DNA of 52,358 nt from SG8-41 sp036397875 (GTDB taxonomy: Bacteria; Pseudomonadota; Gammaproteobacteria; Burkholderiales; SG8-41), in NCBI GenBank assembly GCA_036397875.1, contig DASWIC010000008.1, positions 1 to 52,358 of the forward strand. Reading direction: 5' to 3'. The translations under genes were made by a program, and so were the position numbers. Every line of letters begins with the position of its first letter. Position 1 is the first letter of the stretch. The notes under the pieces were generated by a model. That model did not search any database, was not told where the DNA came from, and saw only the letters and a list, made by a program, of their open reading frames with translations. Of this stretch, positions 36,465 through 43,831 are shown piece by piece.

Positions 36465-37115
36465 TTATATCGGCGTCGCGGAGCGCACGACGCCCTCGGG
36501 ATGGATTTCGGCCCGCGCCACGTTCTTCAGGCGGGCTTCGATCTCGGCGGGTGGCAGCGTGAGGCCCTCGATGATGGTTCCGATCATTGCCTCGGCCCGC
36601 GCCCGCAGCGCTTCAGGCTCGAGCTGCCGGATCGGGTTTTCGGTCTCCGCGATGATCACGTAGGGCCAGCCCTGCGTGGACGCCATGCGGCGCGCGAATT
36701 TCGCGAAGGTGTCGGTGACCACCATCACCGTGGGGATGCCTCTCTCCTCGAGGGCCGGTGTGACGTGGCTACACCACGTCGTGCACGAGCCTCAGTCGCC
36801 GGTGGCGGTGATGACGACATCGACGCGCCGCGCGAGCTCGTCGAGCTGCCCGCGCATCGTGTCGAGGAGCTTGCCGGTGCGGATCGGAAGTTCCCGCACG
36901 GGCTGATCCATGACGAGCTCCTTCACCCGGTAGCGTTCCTTGAGCAGCGTGCCGATCGCGCGCAGGATTTCCACCGCCGAGGGCCGCCAGTTGGGCAGCA
37001 GCCCGACGGTCCTGCCGTCGAGCGTCGCGGGCCGCGGCGCAAGCCGGGTTTGGGGGCCGCCTTCGTCGAGGTAGACGGGAAGGGGCGAAACCATGGTGAG
37101 GTCGAGCGGTGGCAT
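36465..37115 (-). CDS. UGSC-family selenoprotein (in-frame TGA = selenocysteine at residue 108)
   Basis: 216 aa if the TGA at 36792-36794 is read as selenocysteine. The sequence reads VVITATGD-U-GSCTTWCSHV, the motif after which the UGSC family is named; homologues have Cys or Sec at U. The frame stays open for 109 codons beyond the TGA with coherent protein (ALEERGIPTVMVVTDTFAKFARR) to a real stop at 36465. Eleven nt after the TGA begins a 7-bp perfect hairpin, GACGTGG-TGTAG-CCACGTC, in the position of bacterial SECIS elements. The start at 37115 has AAGGAA at good spacing. The Sec/Cys pair (U108, C111) suggests a redox role; the substrate is unknown. Standard gene callers would split this into two false genes. 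Confidence 0.85.
36762..36780 (-). promoter_or_regulatory. SECIS-like hairpin downstream of the in-frame TGA
   Basis: Seven perfect base pairs with a UGUAG pentaloop, starting 11 nt after the UGA. In E. coli fdhF the minimal SECIS hairpin also begins 11 nt after the UGA. The loop contains the G-U type bases contacted by SelB in known cases; the match is by eye. Confidence 0.7.
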
Positions 37116-37199
37116 ACTGCGTTCCTTTGGCGGCTGAAATCGTTCCGGCGATCTTAATTCGGCGCTCCCTGCAGGGTCAAGCCACGGACGCGCCGGTAC

Positions 37200-37220
37200 C
37201 ATCACCCATCACTCATTACG
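37200..37220. repeat. Period-7 repeat (CATCACC/CATCACT/CATTACG) before an MmgE/PrpD gene
   Basis: Three heptamers ending 10 nt before the ATG at 37231. Confidence 0.6.
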
Positions 37221-37230
37221 GAATCGAATC

Positions 37231-38622
37231 ATGGACTCGATGATCGAGCAGCTTTCGGAATACGCCGTGGGCCTGCGCTACCGGGACCTCTCGCCGGAGG
37301 CCGTCCACGAGTGCAAGCGCCGGCTGATCGACACGCTTGGCTGTCTCGCCGGCGCATTCGATGCGCAGCCTTCGGTCATCGCGCGCGCGCTCGCGCGGCG
37401 GGGCCGCGGCGAACCGTCCGCGCGTATCCTCGGGACGCAGGAACGCTCCTCGCCCGAGCTTGCCGCCTTCGCCAACGGCGTCATGATGCGCTACCTCGAT
37501 TTCAACGATGCGACCTTCGGCAAATCCGCGGGACATCCGAGCGACATCTTCGCGGCGACACTCGCCGTGGCCGACGCGCTTCACGCGGATGGCCGGGGCG
37601 CGATCACGGCGTCCGCGCTGGCCTACGAGGTCTTCTGCAATATTTCCGAATCGGTGCAGCGCGAGCAGGGCTGGGATCACACCGTTTTCGGCGTGATCGC
37701 GGATGCCGTCGGGGCGGGGAAGCTCCTGGGGCTCACGCGCGCGAAGATGGGCAACGCGATCGCGCTCGCCGTGATCCCCAACATGGCGCTCGAGCAAACG
37801 CGCACCGGGGAACTCTCCATGTGGAAGGGCTGCGCGGCGGCAAACGCCGCGCGCAACGGCGTCTTCGCGGCGCAATTGGCGCGGGAGGGCCTGGGTGGCC
37901 CCGAGCAGGCGATCGAGGGCAAGTGGGGCCTGTGGCATCCGCTTGGAAAATTCCGGTGGCAGCCCTTCGGCGGGCGCGGCGGGCCGTTCCGCGTCACCCA
38001 GACCCATATCAAGTATTTCCCCGCCGTCGTGCACGCGCAGACGCCGATCACGGTCGCGCTCGAGCTGCACGGTAAGGTCAAGCCGGAGGAGATCGAGGCG
38101 ATCGCGATCGAGACCTACTGGGTCGCGGAACGCTACGTGGATCGCGCCAACGCGCTCTGGCATCCGGCGACGCGCGAGACCGCCGATCACAGCCTCCCGT
38201 ACTGCGTCGTGGCGGCGCTCCTCGACGGGGAAATCACCGAGGCGAGCTTCTCCGCGAAACGCGTCCGTGACCCGCGCATCGCGGCGCTGATCGAACGCAC
38301 CACCATCCGGGAGAATCCCGCGTTTACCCGCGCGCATCCCGGTGAGTGGCCGTGCCGCATCGAAGTCACCCTGCGCGGCGGAAAGAAGAAAAGCGCGGAG
38401 GAACCGTACTTCAAAGGGCACGCCAGGCGGCCGCTCACCGACGCGGAGCTCGAGTTGAAATTCCACGCGCTTGCCGAGAAGGTGCTGGAAAAGAAGCAGG
38501 CGGATGCCGTGCTCGCGGCGGCTTGGAAGCTGGAGAAGCTGGCAGACGTGGGCGAACTGCTGAAGCTGGTGAATTTCGGCGGGCGTCGACGCAAACGAGC
38601 GCGAGTCACCCGTCGCCCTTGA
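37231..38622 (+). CDS. MmgE/PrpD family protein (2-methylcitrate dehydratase-like)
   Basis: 463 aa. The fold is that of PrpD/cis-aconitate decarboxylase relatives: RLIDTLGCLAGAF near the N terminus, FANGVMMRYLDFNDATFGKSAGHPSDIFAA around the active site, YEVFCNISESVQ and the C-terminal THIKYFPAVVHAQTPI. Members dehydrate, isomerise or decarboxylate tricarboxylates; which reaction applies cannot be told. It diverges from the selenoprotein operon across a 115-base gap, and its last 17 bases overlap the Bug receptor gene. The basic C-terminal tail (GGRRRKRARVTRRP) is atypical. Confidence 0.85.
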   Translation: MDSMIEQLSEYAVGLRYRDLSPEAVHECKRRLIDTLGCLAGAFDAQPSVIARALARRGRGEPSARILGTQERSSPELAAFANGVMMRYLDFNDATFGKSAGHPSDIFAATLAVADALHADGRGAITASALAYEVFCNISESVQREQGWDHTVFGVIADAVGAGKLLGLTRAKMGNAIALAVIPNMALEQTRTGELSMWKGCAAANAARNGVFAAQLAREGLGGPEQAIEGKWGLWHPLGKFRWQPFGGRGGPFRVTQTHIKYFPAVVHAQTPITVALELHGKVKPEEIEAIAIETYWVAERYVDRANALWHPATRETADHSLPYCVVAALLDGEITEASFSAKRVRDPRIAALIERTTIRENPAFTRAHPGEWPCRIEVTLRGGKKKSAEEPYFKGHARRPLTDAELELKFHALAEKVLEKKQADAVLAAAWKLEKLADVGELLKLVNFGGRRRKRARVTRRP

Positions 38623-39613
38623 TTCCCGCCTGCTTGATCACCTTCGCCCACTTGGCGCGCTCGGCCTCGATGGTGGCCGCGAGCTGCGGCGGAGTGCTGC
38701 CGACGGCCTCGGAGCCCTCGGCGGCGATCCGGCCGGCCACCTCCGGATGCCGCAGCACCGAGTTGACTTCCCGGTTGAGGAATTCGACGGTCTGGCGCGG
38801 CGTCCCGGCGGGGGCCAGCAGGCCGTACCACTGCGATACGGCGAAGCCGGGCACGCCGGCTTCGGCCACCGTGGGCAGGTCCGGCAGCGCCTTCATGCGC
38901 GTCTTGCCGGAGACCGCGAGCGCCCGGACCCGGCGGGCCTTGACGTGGGCCTGGGCGCTGATGATGCCGGCAAACGAGAAATGAATGCGGCCGGAAATGA
39001 GATCGGGATAGGCGGCCGCGATGCCCTTGTACGGAACGTGGACGACGTCGATTCCGCTCATCGTCCTGAACAGCTCGGTCATGAGATGGATCTGGCTGCC
39101 CTGCCCGACTGAGGCGTAGTTGAGCTTGCCCGGGTTTGCCTTGGCGTGCGCGAGGAGTTCCGTCACCGAGCGTACTGGCAAGTCGTTGTTTGCCATCAGC
39201 ACGTAGGACTGGGCGCTCAACTGGGTGACGGGGACGAAATCACGCCCCAGGTCGTACGTCACCTTGTAGAGCAGGGGGCGTATCACCTGGGTCGCGCTGA
39301 TGATGCTGAGCGTGTAGCCGTCCGGTGCGGCAAGCCTTCCGACCTCGATAGCGATCGCGCCGCTCGCCCCGGCGCGGTTGTCGACCACGACCGGTTGCCC
39401 GAGCTTGTCGGCCAGACTCTGCCCGACCGCGCGCCCGATCGTGTCGGGGCCGCCCCCGGCCGCGGTGGGGATGAGCAGGCGGATCGGCTTGTTCGGATAC
39501 TGCTGCGCCTGCGCGATGCCGGCGAGCGCTGCGAGCGATGCCGCGACCAGCAATGTCATCCCGCTTACGCGGGAATGACGACAAGGGTGCCATCGGGGTT
39601 TGTTGATTTTCAT
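38606..39613 (-). CDS. Tripartite tricarboxylate transporter receptor (Bug/TctC family)
   Basis: Periplasmic solute-binding protein of 335 aa that captures carboxylates for TTT-type transport or works alone as an orphan receptor. Signal peptide TLLVAASLAALAGIAQA, then the Bug signatures QYPNKPIRLLIPTAAGGGPDTIGR, KLGQPVVVDNRAGASGAIA, PGKLNYASVGQGSQIHLMTELF, HVPYKGIAAAYPDLISGRI and LPTVAEAGVPGF. Start options are ATG 39613 (used) or ATG 39559; the codons between them come from a REP palindrome, so the signal's N-region is repeat-derived. TctA/TctB membrane subunits are absent nearby. It is the third gene of the flavoprotein operon, 13 nt after its neighbour. Confidence 0.9.
   Translation of the reverse strand: MKINKPRWHPCRHSRVSGMTLLVAASLAALAGIAQAQQYPNKPIRLLIPTAAGGGPDTIGRAVGQSLADKLGQPVVVDNRAGASGAIAIEVGRLAAPDGYTLSIISATQVIRPLLYKVTYDLGRDFVPVTQLSAQSYVLMANNDLPVRSVTELLAHAKANPGKLNYASVGQGSQIHLMTELFRTMSGIDVVHVPYKGIAAAYPDLISGRIHFSFAGIISAQAHVKARRVRALAVSGKTRMKALPDLPTVAEAGVPGFAVSQWYGLLAPAGTPRQTVEFLNREVNSVLRHPEVAGRIAAEGSEAVGSTPPQLAATIEAERAKWAKVIKQAGIKGDG
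39555..39580. repeat. REP palindrome inside the Bug receptor signal-peptide region
   Basis: TCATCCCGC-tta-GCGGGAATGA type palindrome related to the copies at 31.9 and 43.8 kb; it is translated if the upstream start of the Bug gene is used. Confidence 0.7.
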
Positions 39614-39626
39614 CGGCGCTCGAGAA

Positions 39627-41024
39627 TTACTTTGCCATAAGGCGGGCGAGTTCGCTCGCGTCCTTGAGCTTCTCCAGTCCCAGCACGGCGTCGCGCAGCT
39701 TGCCCACCTGGGCCCGCGGCAGCGCCTTGGCTGCGAGCTTCTCGTATTTTTCCACGATCTCGGTGTCTGTTGCGAACTTCTTCTCGCTTCCGCGCGCGGC
39801 TTCCACGGTGCGCTTCATGACCGTGCCGTCGTTGAGATGCGCCTCGACATGCACCTTGTGGCGGAACTTCGCGCCGAGCGCGGTGATCGCCGGATCGTGG
39901 ATGACTTCCACTTTTTCGGCGAGCTTCATGCGCGCGGGGTCCGCAACCTTGTCCTCGGTGAACTGGTCCACGAAGCAGTCGCCCTCGAGGAGCCAGGTGG
40001 CGACGCAGTACGGGAGGTTCAACTGGGCTGAAGTCAGCCCTTGCGGCACGTACTTCCAGCCGACGTGGCTCGCGGTCACCTGCGAGCCGTGAACCACGAT
40101 CTTCTTCACGTCTCGCGGGCCGAAAGGGCGCTCCTTCTGCATGTCGCGGATCGCATCCAGCGTGGTGTGGTTGGTGCCGACGCAGGCGTAGAACTTGAGC
40201 GCGACGCCCATCGTCTGCCAGATCTCGCCCAGCCCCGCGGTGAGCTCTTTCAGGTTGAAATGATCCTTCGATTGCGAAAGCGTGGTGCAGAACCCCCCGT
40301 ATTCGCTTTCCAGCACGTTGACGATGCCAGTGAAACCGGCTTCCGCGAGTAGCGCGCCGTAGAGCCCGCTCTGGGAGGAGCGGCCGGCGTGCATGCGCTT
40401 CACCATCGCGCCGAACTGCGCCGCCATCAATCCGGCAGCTTGGGTGCCGGCGATGCCGAGCGCATGCACGGTCTTCCCGGCGTCGAGCTTGAGGCCGCGA
40501 GCGGCGCCGGCGGCGGCGGAGAAGACGCCCAGCGTCGCGCCTGAATGCCAGCCCGAGGCGATGTGCCCGGGCCCCATGCACAAGCCTACCCGCGGCCCGA
40601 TCTCGTAACCCGCGACCGCCGCCGTGAGGAACTCCTTGCCGCTCATGCCGCCTCGCAGTTCAACGATGGGGATGAGCGCCGGGAGCACCACCGCGCCCAC
40701 GTGCAGCACGCCCGCGCGATGCACGTCATCGAGCTCGAAGCCCTGCACGGCGGTTCCGTTCGTGAGCGCCGCGTGCGGGGCGGAGAGCTTCTTCTTCGTC
40801 CCCCAGATGGCGCATTCGCGCGTCGCGTCCACCTTCGTGAGCGCGTCCTGGAGGATACGGCACCACTCGAGGTCGGCGCCGTAGAGCGCGCAGCCGAGCG
40901 CATCCAGCACCAGCAGCTTGAGGCGGTGCCGGACTTCTTCCGGGATCGCGTCGAATTTGAGGCCGGACACGAACTCCGCGATGCCGCGGGTGTAGGGATT
41001 GTCGGTGGCGGCTTCGTGGCTCAT
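39627..41024 (-). CDS. MmgE/PrpD family protein, second copy
   Basis: 465 aa, clearly different from the copy at 37.2 kb. It has LKLLVLDALGCALYGADLEW, TNGTAVQGFELDDVHRAGVLHVGAVVLPAL (active-site region with conserved Asp and His), GLCMGPGHIASGWHSGATLGVF, MHAGRSSQSGLYGALLA and FKYACVGTNHTTLDAI-like AcnD/PrpD features (here LKFYACVGTNHTTLDA). The start at 41024 overlaps the flavoprotein stop by 4 nt, so translation is coupled. With TcuA upstream and a carboxylate receptor downstream, action on an unsaturated tricarboxylate such as aconitate or methylaconitate is a reasonable inference. Confidence 0.87.
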   Translation of the reverse strand: MSHEAATDNPYTRGIAEFVSGLKFDAIPEEVRHRLKLLVLDALGCALYGADLEWCRILQDALTKVDATRECAIWGTKKKLSAPHAALTNGTAVQGFELDDVHRAGVLHVGAVVLPALIPIVELRGGMSGKEFLTAAVAGYEIGPRVGLCMGPGHIASGWHSGATLGVFSAAAGAARGLKLDAGKTVHALGIAGTQAAGLMAAQFGAMVKRMHAGRSSQSGLYGALLAEAGFTGIVNVLESEYGGFCTTLSQSKDHFNLKELTAGLGEIWQTMGVALKFYACVGTNHTTLDAIRDMQKERPFGPRDVKKIVVHGSQVTASHVGWKYVPQGLTSAQLNLPYCVATWLLEGDCFVDQFTEDKVADPARMKLAEKVEVIHDPAITALGAKFRHKVHVEAHLNDGTVMKRTVEAARGSEKKFATDTEIVEKYEKLAAKALPRAQVGKLRDAVLGLEKLKDASELARLMAK

Positions 41025-42502
41025 TGCTGCGCGGCTTTCGCGGCGCTGGCGCCGGCCATGCGGCCGAATACCGCGCCGGAGACGAGCCCGGTGCCGCTCG
41101 GATAGTTGAAGTAGAAAAGTCCCCCGACCATCTCGCCCGCCGTGTAGAGGCCGGGAATGGGGTGGAAATGGACGTCGAGGACCTGTCCGGTCTCCTTGTC
41201 TATGCGCAGCCCACCGAACGTGAACGTGATGCCGCAGGTCGTCGCGTAGGCATCGAACGGCGGAGTGTCGAGCGGCTGCGCCCAGTTGGACTTGGGCGGC
41301 TCGATCCCCACCGCGCACTTGCCGTCCTTCACCGTATGATCGAAGGGAGCATCCGTGCGCACTGCCGCGTTGAACTCGCGCACGGTCTTCAGGAATTGCT
41401 CCGCGTTCACGCCTTCGAGCTTCGGCGCAAGCTCCTCCAGCGAGTTCGCGCTCGCCTTGGTCACGAATTTGATGCGGTATTCGGAGCGCAGGAGCTTCGT
41501 GACTTTCGAATCGAACACCTGCCACGCGAACTGCCCGGGCTGCTTCAGCACCTCGCCGCCGTACTTGGCGTAGGTGAACGAATGGAAATCCGCGCCTTCA
41601 TCCACGAAGCGCTTGCCCTCGGCGTTGATGAGAAGCCCGAAGATGTAGCTGTGCTTCTGGAACTGGTCGCCGACATTGACGTCGCCGAATTCCGGCGCGT
41701 AGCGGTCCCAGCCGGTCGCGTGGCAGCCCGACCAGTTGCCGCAGGGCGCGGCGCCGATGTCGAGCGCCATCCGCAGGCCGTCGCCGACGTTGAAGCGGCT
41801 GCCGCGCACCTTGGCGAGCTCCCACCCCGGCCCGAGGTAGCGCGTGCGCCACTCGGGATTCGCCTCGAAGCCGCCGCACGCGAGCACCACGGATTTCGCG
41901 CGGAACTCGGCGGGCTTGCCCTGGTGTCGCGCGCGCACGCCCGAGACGCGTTCGCCGTCGTATAGGAGGGAAGTGACCCGCGTTGCGTAGAAGACTTCGA
42001 TTCCGGCCTTCTTCGCCGCGGAATCGAGGCTCTGCACCAGGCCCGCGCCGCCGCCGGAAGCCTCGATCGGCATGCGCCCGAAAAACACCCGCTTCCCTCC
42101 CACGAGCCCGGATTGCCGGCCGAAATTGAGATTGAAGCGCACGCCCTTCGAGCGCAGCCACGCGAGCGTGTCGAGGCTGCGGTTGACGAGGAGCTCCGAC
42201 AGGTCGGGATCGGTGCGGTAGCTGGTCAGCCGGTAGAGATCGTCGAGATATTCCTCGCGCGTGTTGGTGCCGAAGTCGCTTCCCGCGATTTCCTCGGCCG
42301 TGATGTCGGTCAAGCGCTTCAGATCGTCCACCGTTTGATACGCGAAGCGCATCACGCCGCCGGCGAAACGGCTGTTGCCGCCGGATTCGTCTTCCGCAGC
42401 CGCCTCCAGCATCGCCACGCTTACACCGGATTCGCGGGCCGACAGCGCGGCGCACAGCGCGGCGTTTCCTTTGCCGACGACGATCACGTCGTATGGCTTC
42501 AT
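41021..42502 (-). CDS. tcuA: FAD-dependent tricarballylate dehydrogenase-like flavoprotein
   Basis: 493 aa flavoprotein of the succinate dehydrogenase/fumarate reductase superfamily. The N-terminal FAD Rossmann motif is DVIVVGKGNAALCAALSA, followed by GGNSRFAGGVMRFAY. The catalytic Arg/His region is in PSNWAQ-like KSNWAQPLDTPPFDAY, and TFGGLRIDKETGQVLD and GLYTAGEMVGGLFYFNYPSGTGL form the C-terminal FAD contacts. The closest recognised family is TcuA, which oxidises tricarballylate to cis-aconitate. The start at 42502 gives the usual MKPYDVIVVG. TcuB is not next to it, so the electron acceptor is unclear. First gene of the operon; divergent from the acyl-CoA dehydrogenase. Confidence 0.82.
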   Translation of the reverse strand: MKPYDVIVVGKGNAALCAALSARESGVSVAMLEAAAEDESGGNSRFAGGVMRFAYQTVDDLKRLTDITAEEIAGSDFGTNTREEYLDDLYRLTSYRTDPDLSELLVNRSLDTLAWLRSKGVRFNLNFGRQSGLVGGKRVFFGRMPIEASGGGAGLVQSLDSAAKKAGIEVFYATRVTSLLYDGERVSGVRARHQGKPAEFRAKSVVLACGGFEANPEWRTRYLGPGWELAKVRGSRFNVGDGLRMALDIGAAPCGNWSGCHATGWDRYAPEFGDVNVGDQFQKHSYIFGLLINAEGKRFVDEGADFHSFTYAKYGGEVLKQPGQFAWQVFDSKVTKLLRSEYRIKFVTKASANSLEELAPKLEGVNAEQFLKTVREFNAAVRTDAPFDHTVKDGKCAVGIEPPKSNWAQPLDTPPFDAYATTCGITFTFGGLRIDKETGQVLDVHFHPIPGLYTAGEMVGGLFYFNYPSGTGLVSGAVFGRMAGASAAKAAQQ

Positions 42503-42598
42503 GTTGCGGGTGCGGATAATGAGACCAGACAAACCACGGAAAAGCGCGAGACAGGCATGGTAACCTAAATTCCGCCGGTTCAAGGGGAGCGGGCCGCA

Positions 42599-43783
42599 AT
42601 GGAGGACATCTTCATCGCCAGCGAGGAGCAGCGCGCGGTACTGGCGACCGTCTCACGCTTTGTCGAAGAGGTGGTGGTGCCGCGGGCGCCGTTGCTCGAC
42701 GCGGACCCGGACCCCGAAAAGAGTTTTTCGTGGGAGATCGTGGAGAAGGCGCACGAGGTCGGCATCCGGACCATGACGCTCTCGGAACAATGGGGCGGGC
42801 TCGGCGCCGACTCGCTCACCACCGCCTTGGTGATCGAGGAGCTGGCGCGGGGCGATCTCGGCGTGTCGGTGATCATGGCCCAGACGCTGAAGATCGCGCA
42901 GATCATGCAGACGGCGTTTAACGCGGAGCAGCAGGCGCGCGTGCTGCCCGCGTTCGCCGCCGACCCGCGCGGGGTGCTCGCCATCGGCATCACGGAGCCC
43001 GACAACGCCTCGAATTATTTTCTCCCCCACCCGACGCCGTTCCGCACCGGCGCCCGAAAAGCCGCGGGCGGCTGGGTCGTGAACGGCATGAAGCATTTCA
43101 TCTCGAACGGAAACCGCGCGAGCCATCACCTGCTCTTCGCGCAGACCGGGCCGGGCCGGCCGATGGCGGAAGCGTCCACCTGCTTCCTGGTGGAGCGCGG
43201 CCGGGCGGGCTTCACCATCGGGCGCGTGCACGACAAGATGGGCGAGCGCCTGGCCAACAACGCCGAGCTCATCTTCCAGGACTGCTTCATCCCGGACGAG
43301 AACGTGGTGGGCAAAGTCGGCGAGGGGTTCAACGTGCTGGCGGATTTCTTCCCGCAGTCTAACGCCTATGCCGGCGCCTCCGTCCTCGGTGTTGCTGGCG
43401 CCCTGCACCAGAAGGCGATCGACTGGGCGAAGGTGCGAATCCAGGGCGGCAGGCCGCTGATCGAGCACGACGGCATTCGCGCGCAGCTCGCGGAGATGCG
43501 CATGCTGATCGATGCCTCGCGCTCCTATATCCACCGCGCCTGCTGGCTCGCCGACCACCAGGAGCACGGCTGGGACCGCACGCTCGGCGCGCTGCCCAAG
43601 GCGATGGCGGCGCAGGCGGCGTGGAAGATCGCGACCTGGACGATGGAGATCCACGGCGGCCATGGCTACATGAAGGAGCTCGGCGTCGAGAAGCTCGTGC
43701 GCGATGCGGCGGCGTTTCTGCACTCGGACGGCGTCAACCGGACGCTCTTCCTCAAGGCAGCCAACTTCATGTTCCGCGACTAG
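42599..43783 (+). CDS. Acyl-CoA dehydrogenase family protein
   Basis: FAD enzyme of 394 aa that would make an alpha-beta double bond in an acyl-CoA thioester. Landmarks: VLAIGITEPDNASNYF (FAD/substrate segment), KHFISNGNRASHHLLFAQTG, the central PQSNAYAGASVLGVAGALHQKAIDWAKVR and the C-terminal MEIHGGHGYMKELGVEKLVRDA. Where many family members have the catalytic Glu in YEGT, this reads HSDGVN, so the base may be Asp or lie elsewhere. It reads away from the tcuA-like operon across a 96-base shared promoter region. The acyl-CoA substrate is unknown. Confidence 0.88.
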   Translation: MEDIFIASEEQRAVLATVSRFVEEVVVPRAPLLDADPDPEKSFSWEIVEKAHEVGIRTMTLSEQWGGLGADSLTTALVIEELARGDLGVSVIMAQTLKIAQIMQTAFNAEQQARVLPAFAADPRGVLAIGITEPDNASNYFLPHPTPFRTGARKAAGGWVVNGMKHFISNGNRASHHLLFAQTGPGRPMAEASTCFLVERGRAGFTIGRVHDKMGERLANNAELIFQDCFIPDENVVGKVGEGFNVLADFFPQSNAYAGASVLGVAGALHQKAIDWAKVRIQGGRPLIEHDGIRAQLAEMRMLIDASRSYIHRACWLADHQEHGWDRTLGALPKAMAAQAAWKIATWTMEIHGGHGYMKELGVEKLVRDAAAFLHSDGVNRTLFLKAANFMFRD

Positions 43784-43799
43784 CATGCTGATAGGCTTC

Positions 43800-43827
43800 C
43801 GTCGCTCCCGCGAAGGCGGGAGTCCAG
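43800..43827. repeat. REP palindrome between two + strand genes
   Basis: CTCCCGCGAAGGCGGGAG core; the ATG of the alcohol dehydrogenase is at 43832, so the repeat overlaps its ribosome-binding region. Confidence 0.75.
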
Positions 43828-43831
43828 GCCC

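Noticed and set aside
36465..37205. Reading the TGA at 36792 as a disabling nonsense mutation (pseudogene)
   Set aside because: The stop falls precisely on the family's Sec/Cys position, and the expected hairpin follows at the right distance.
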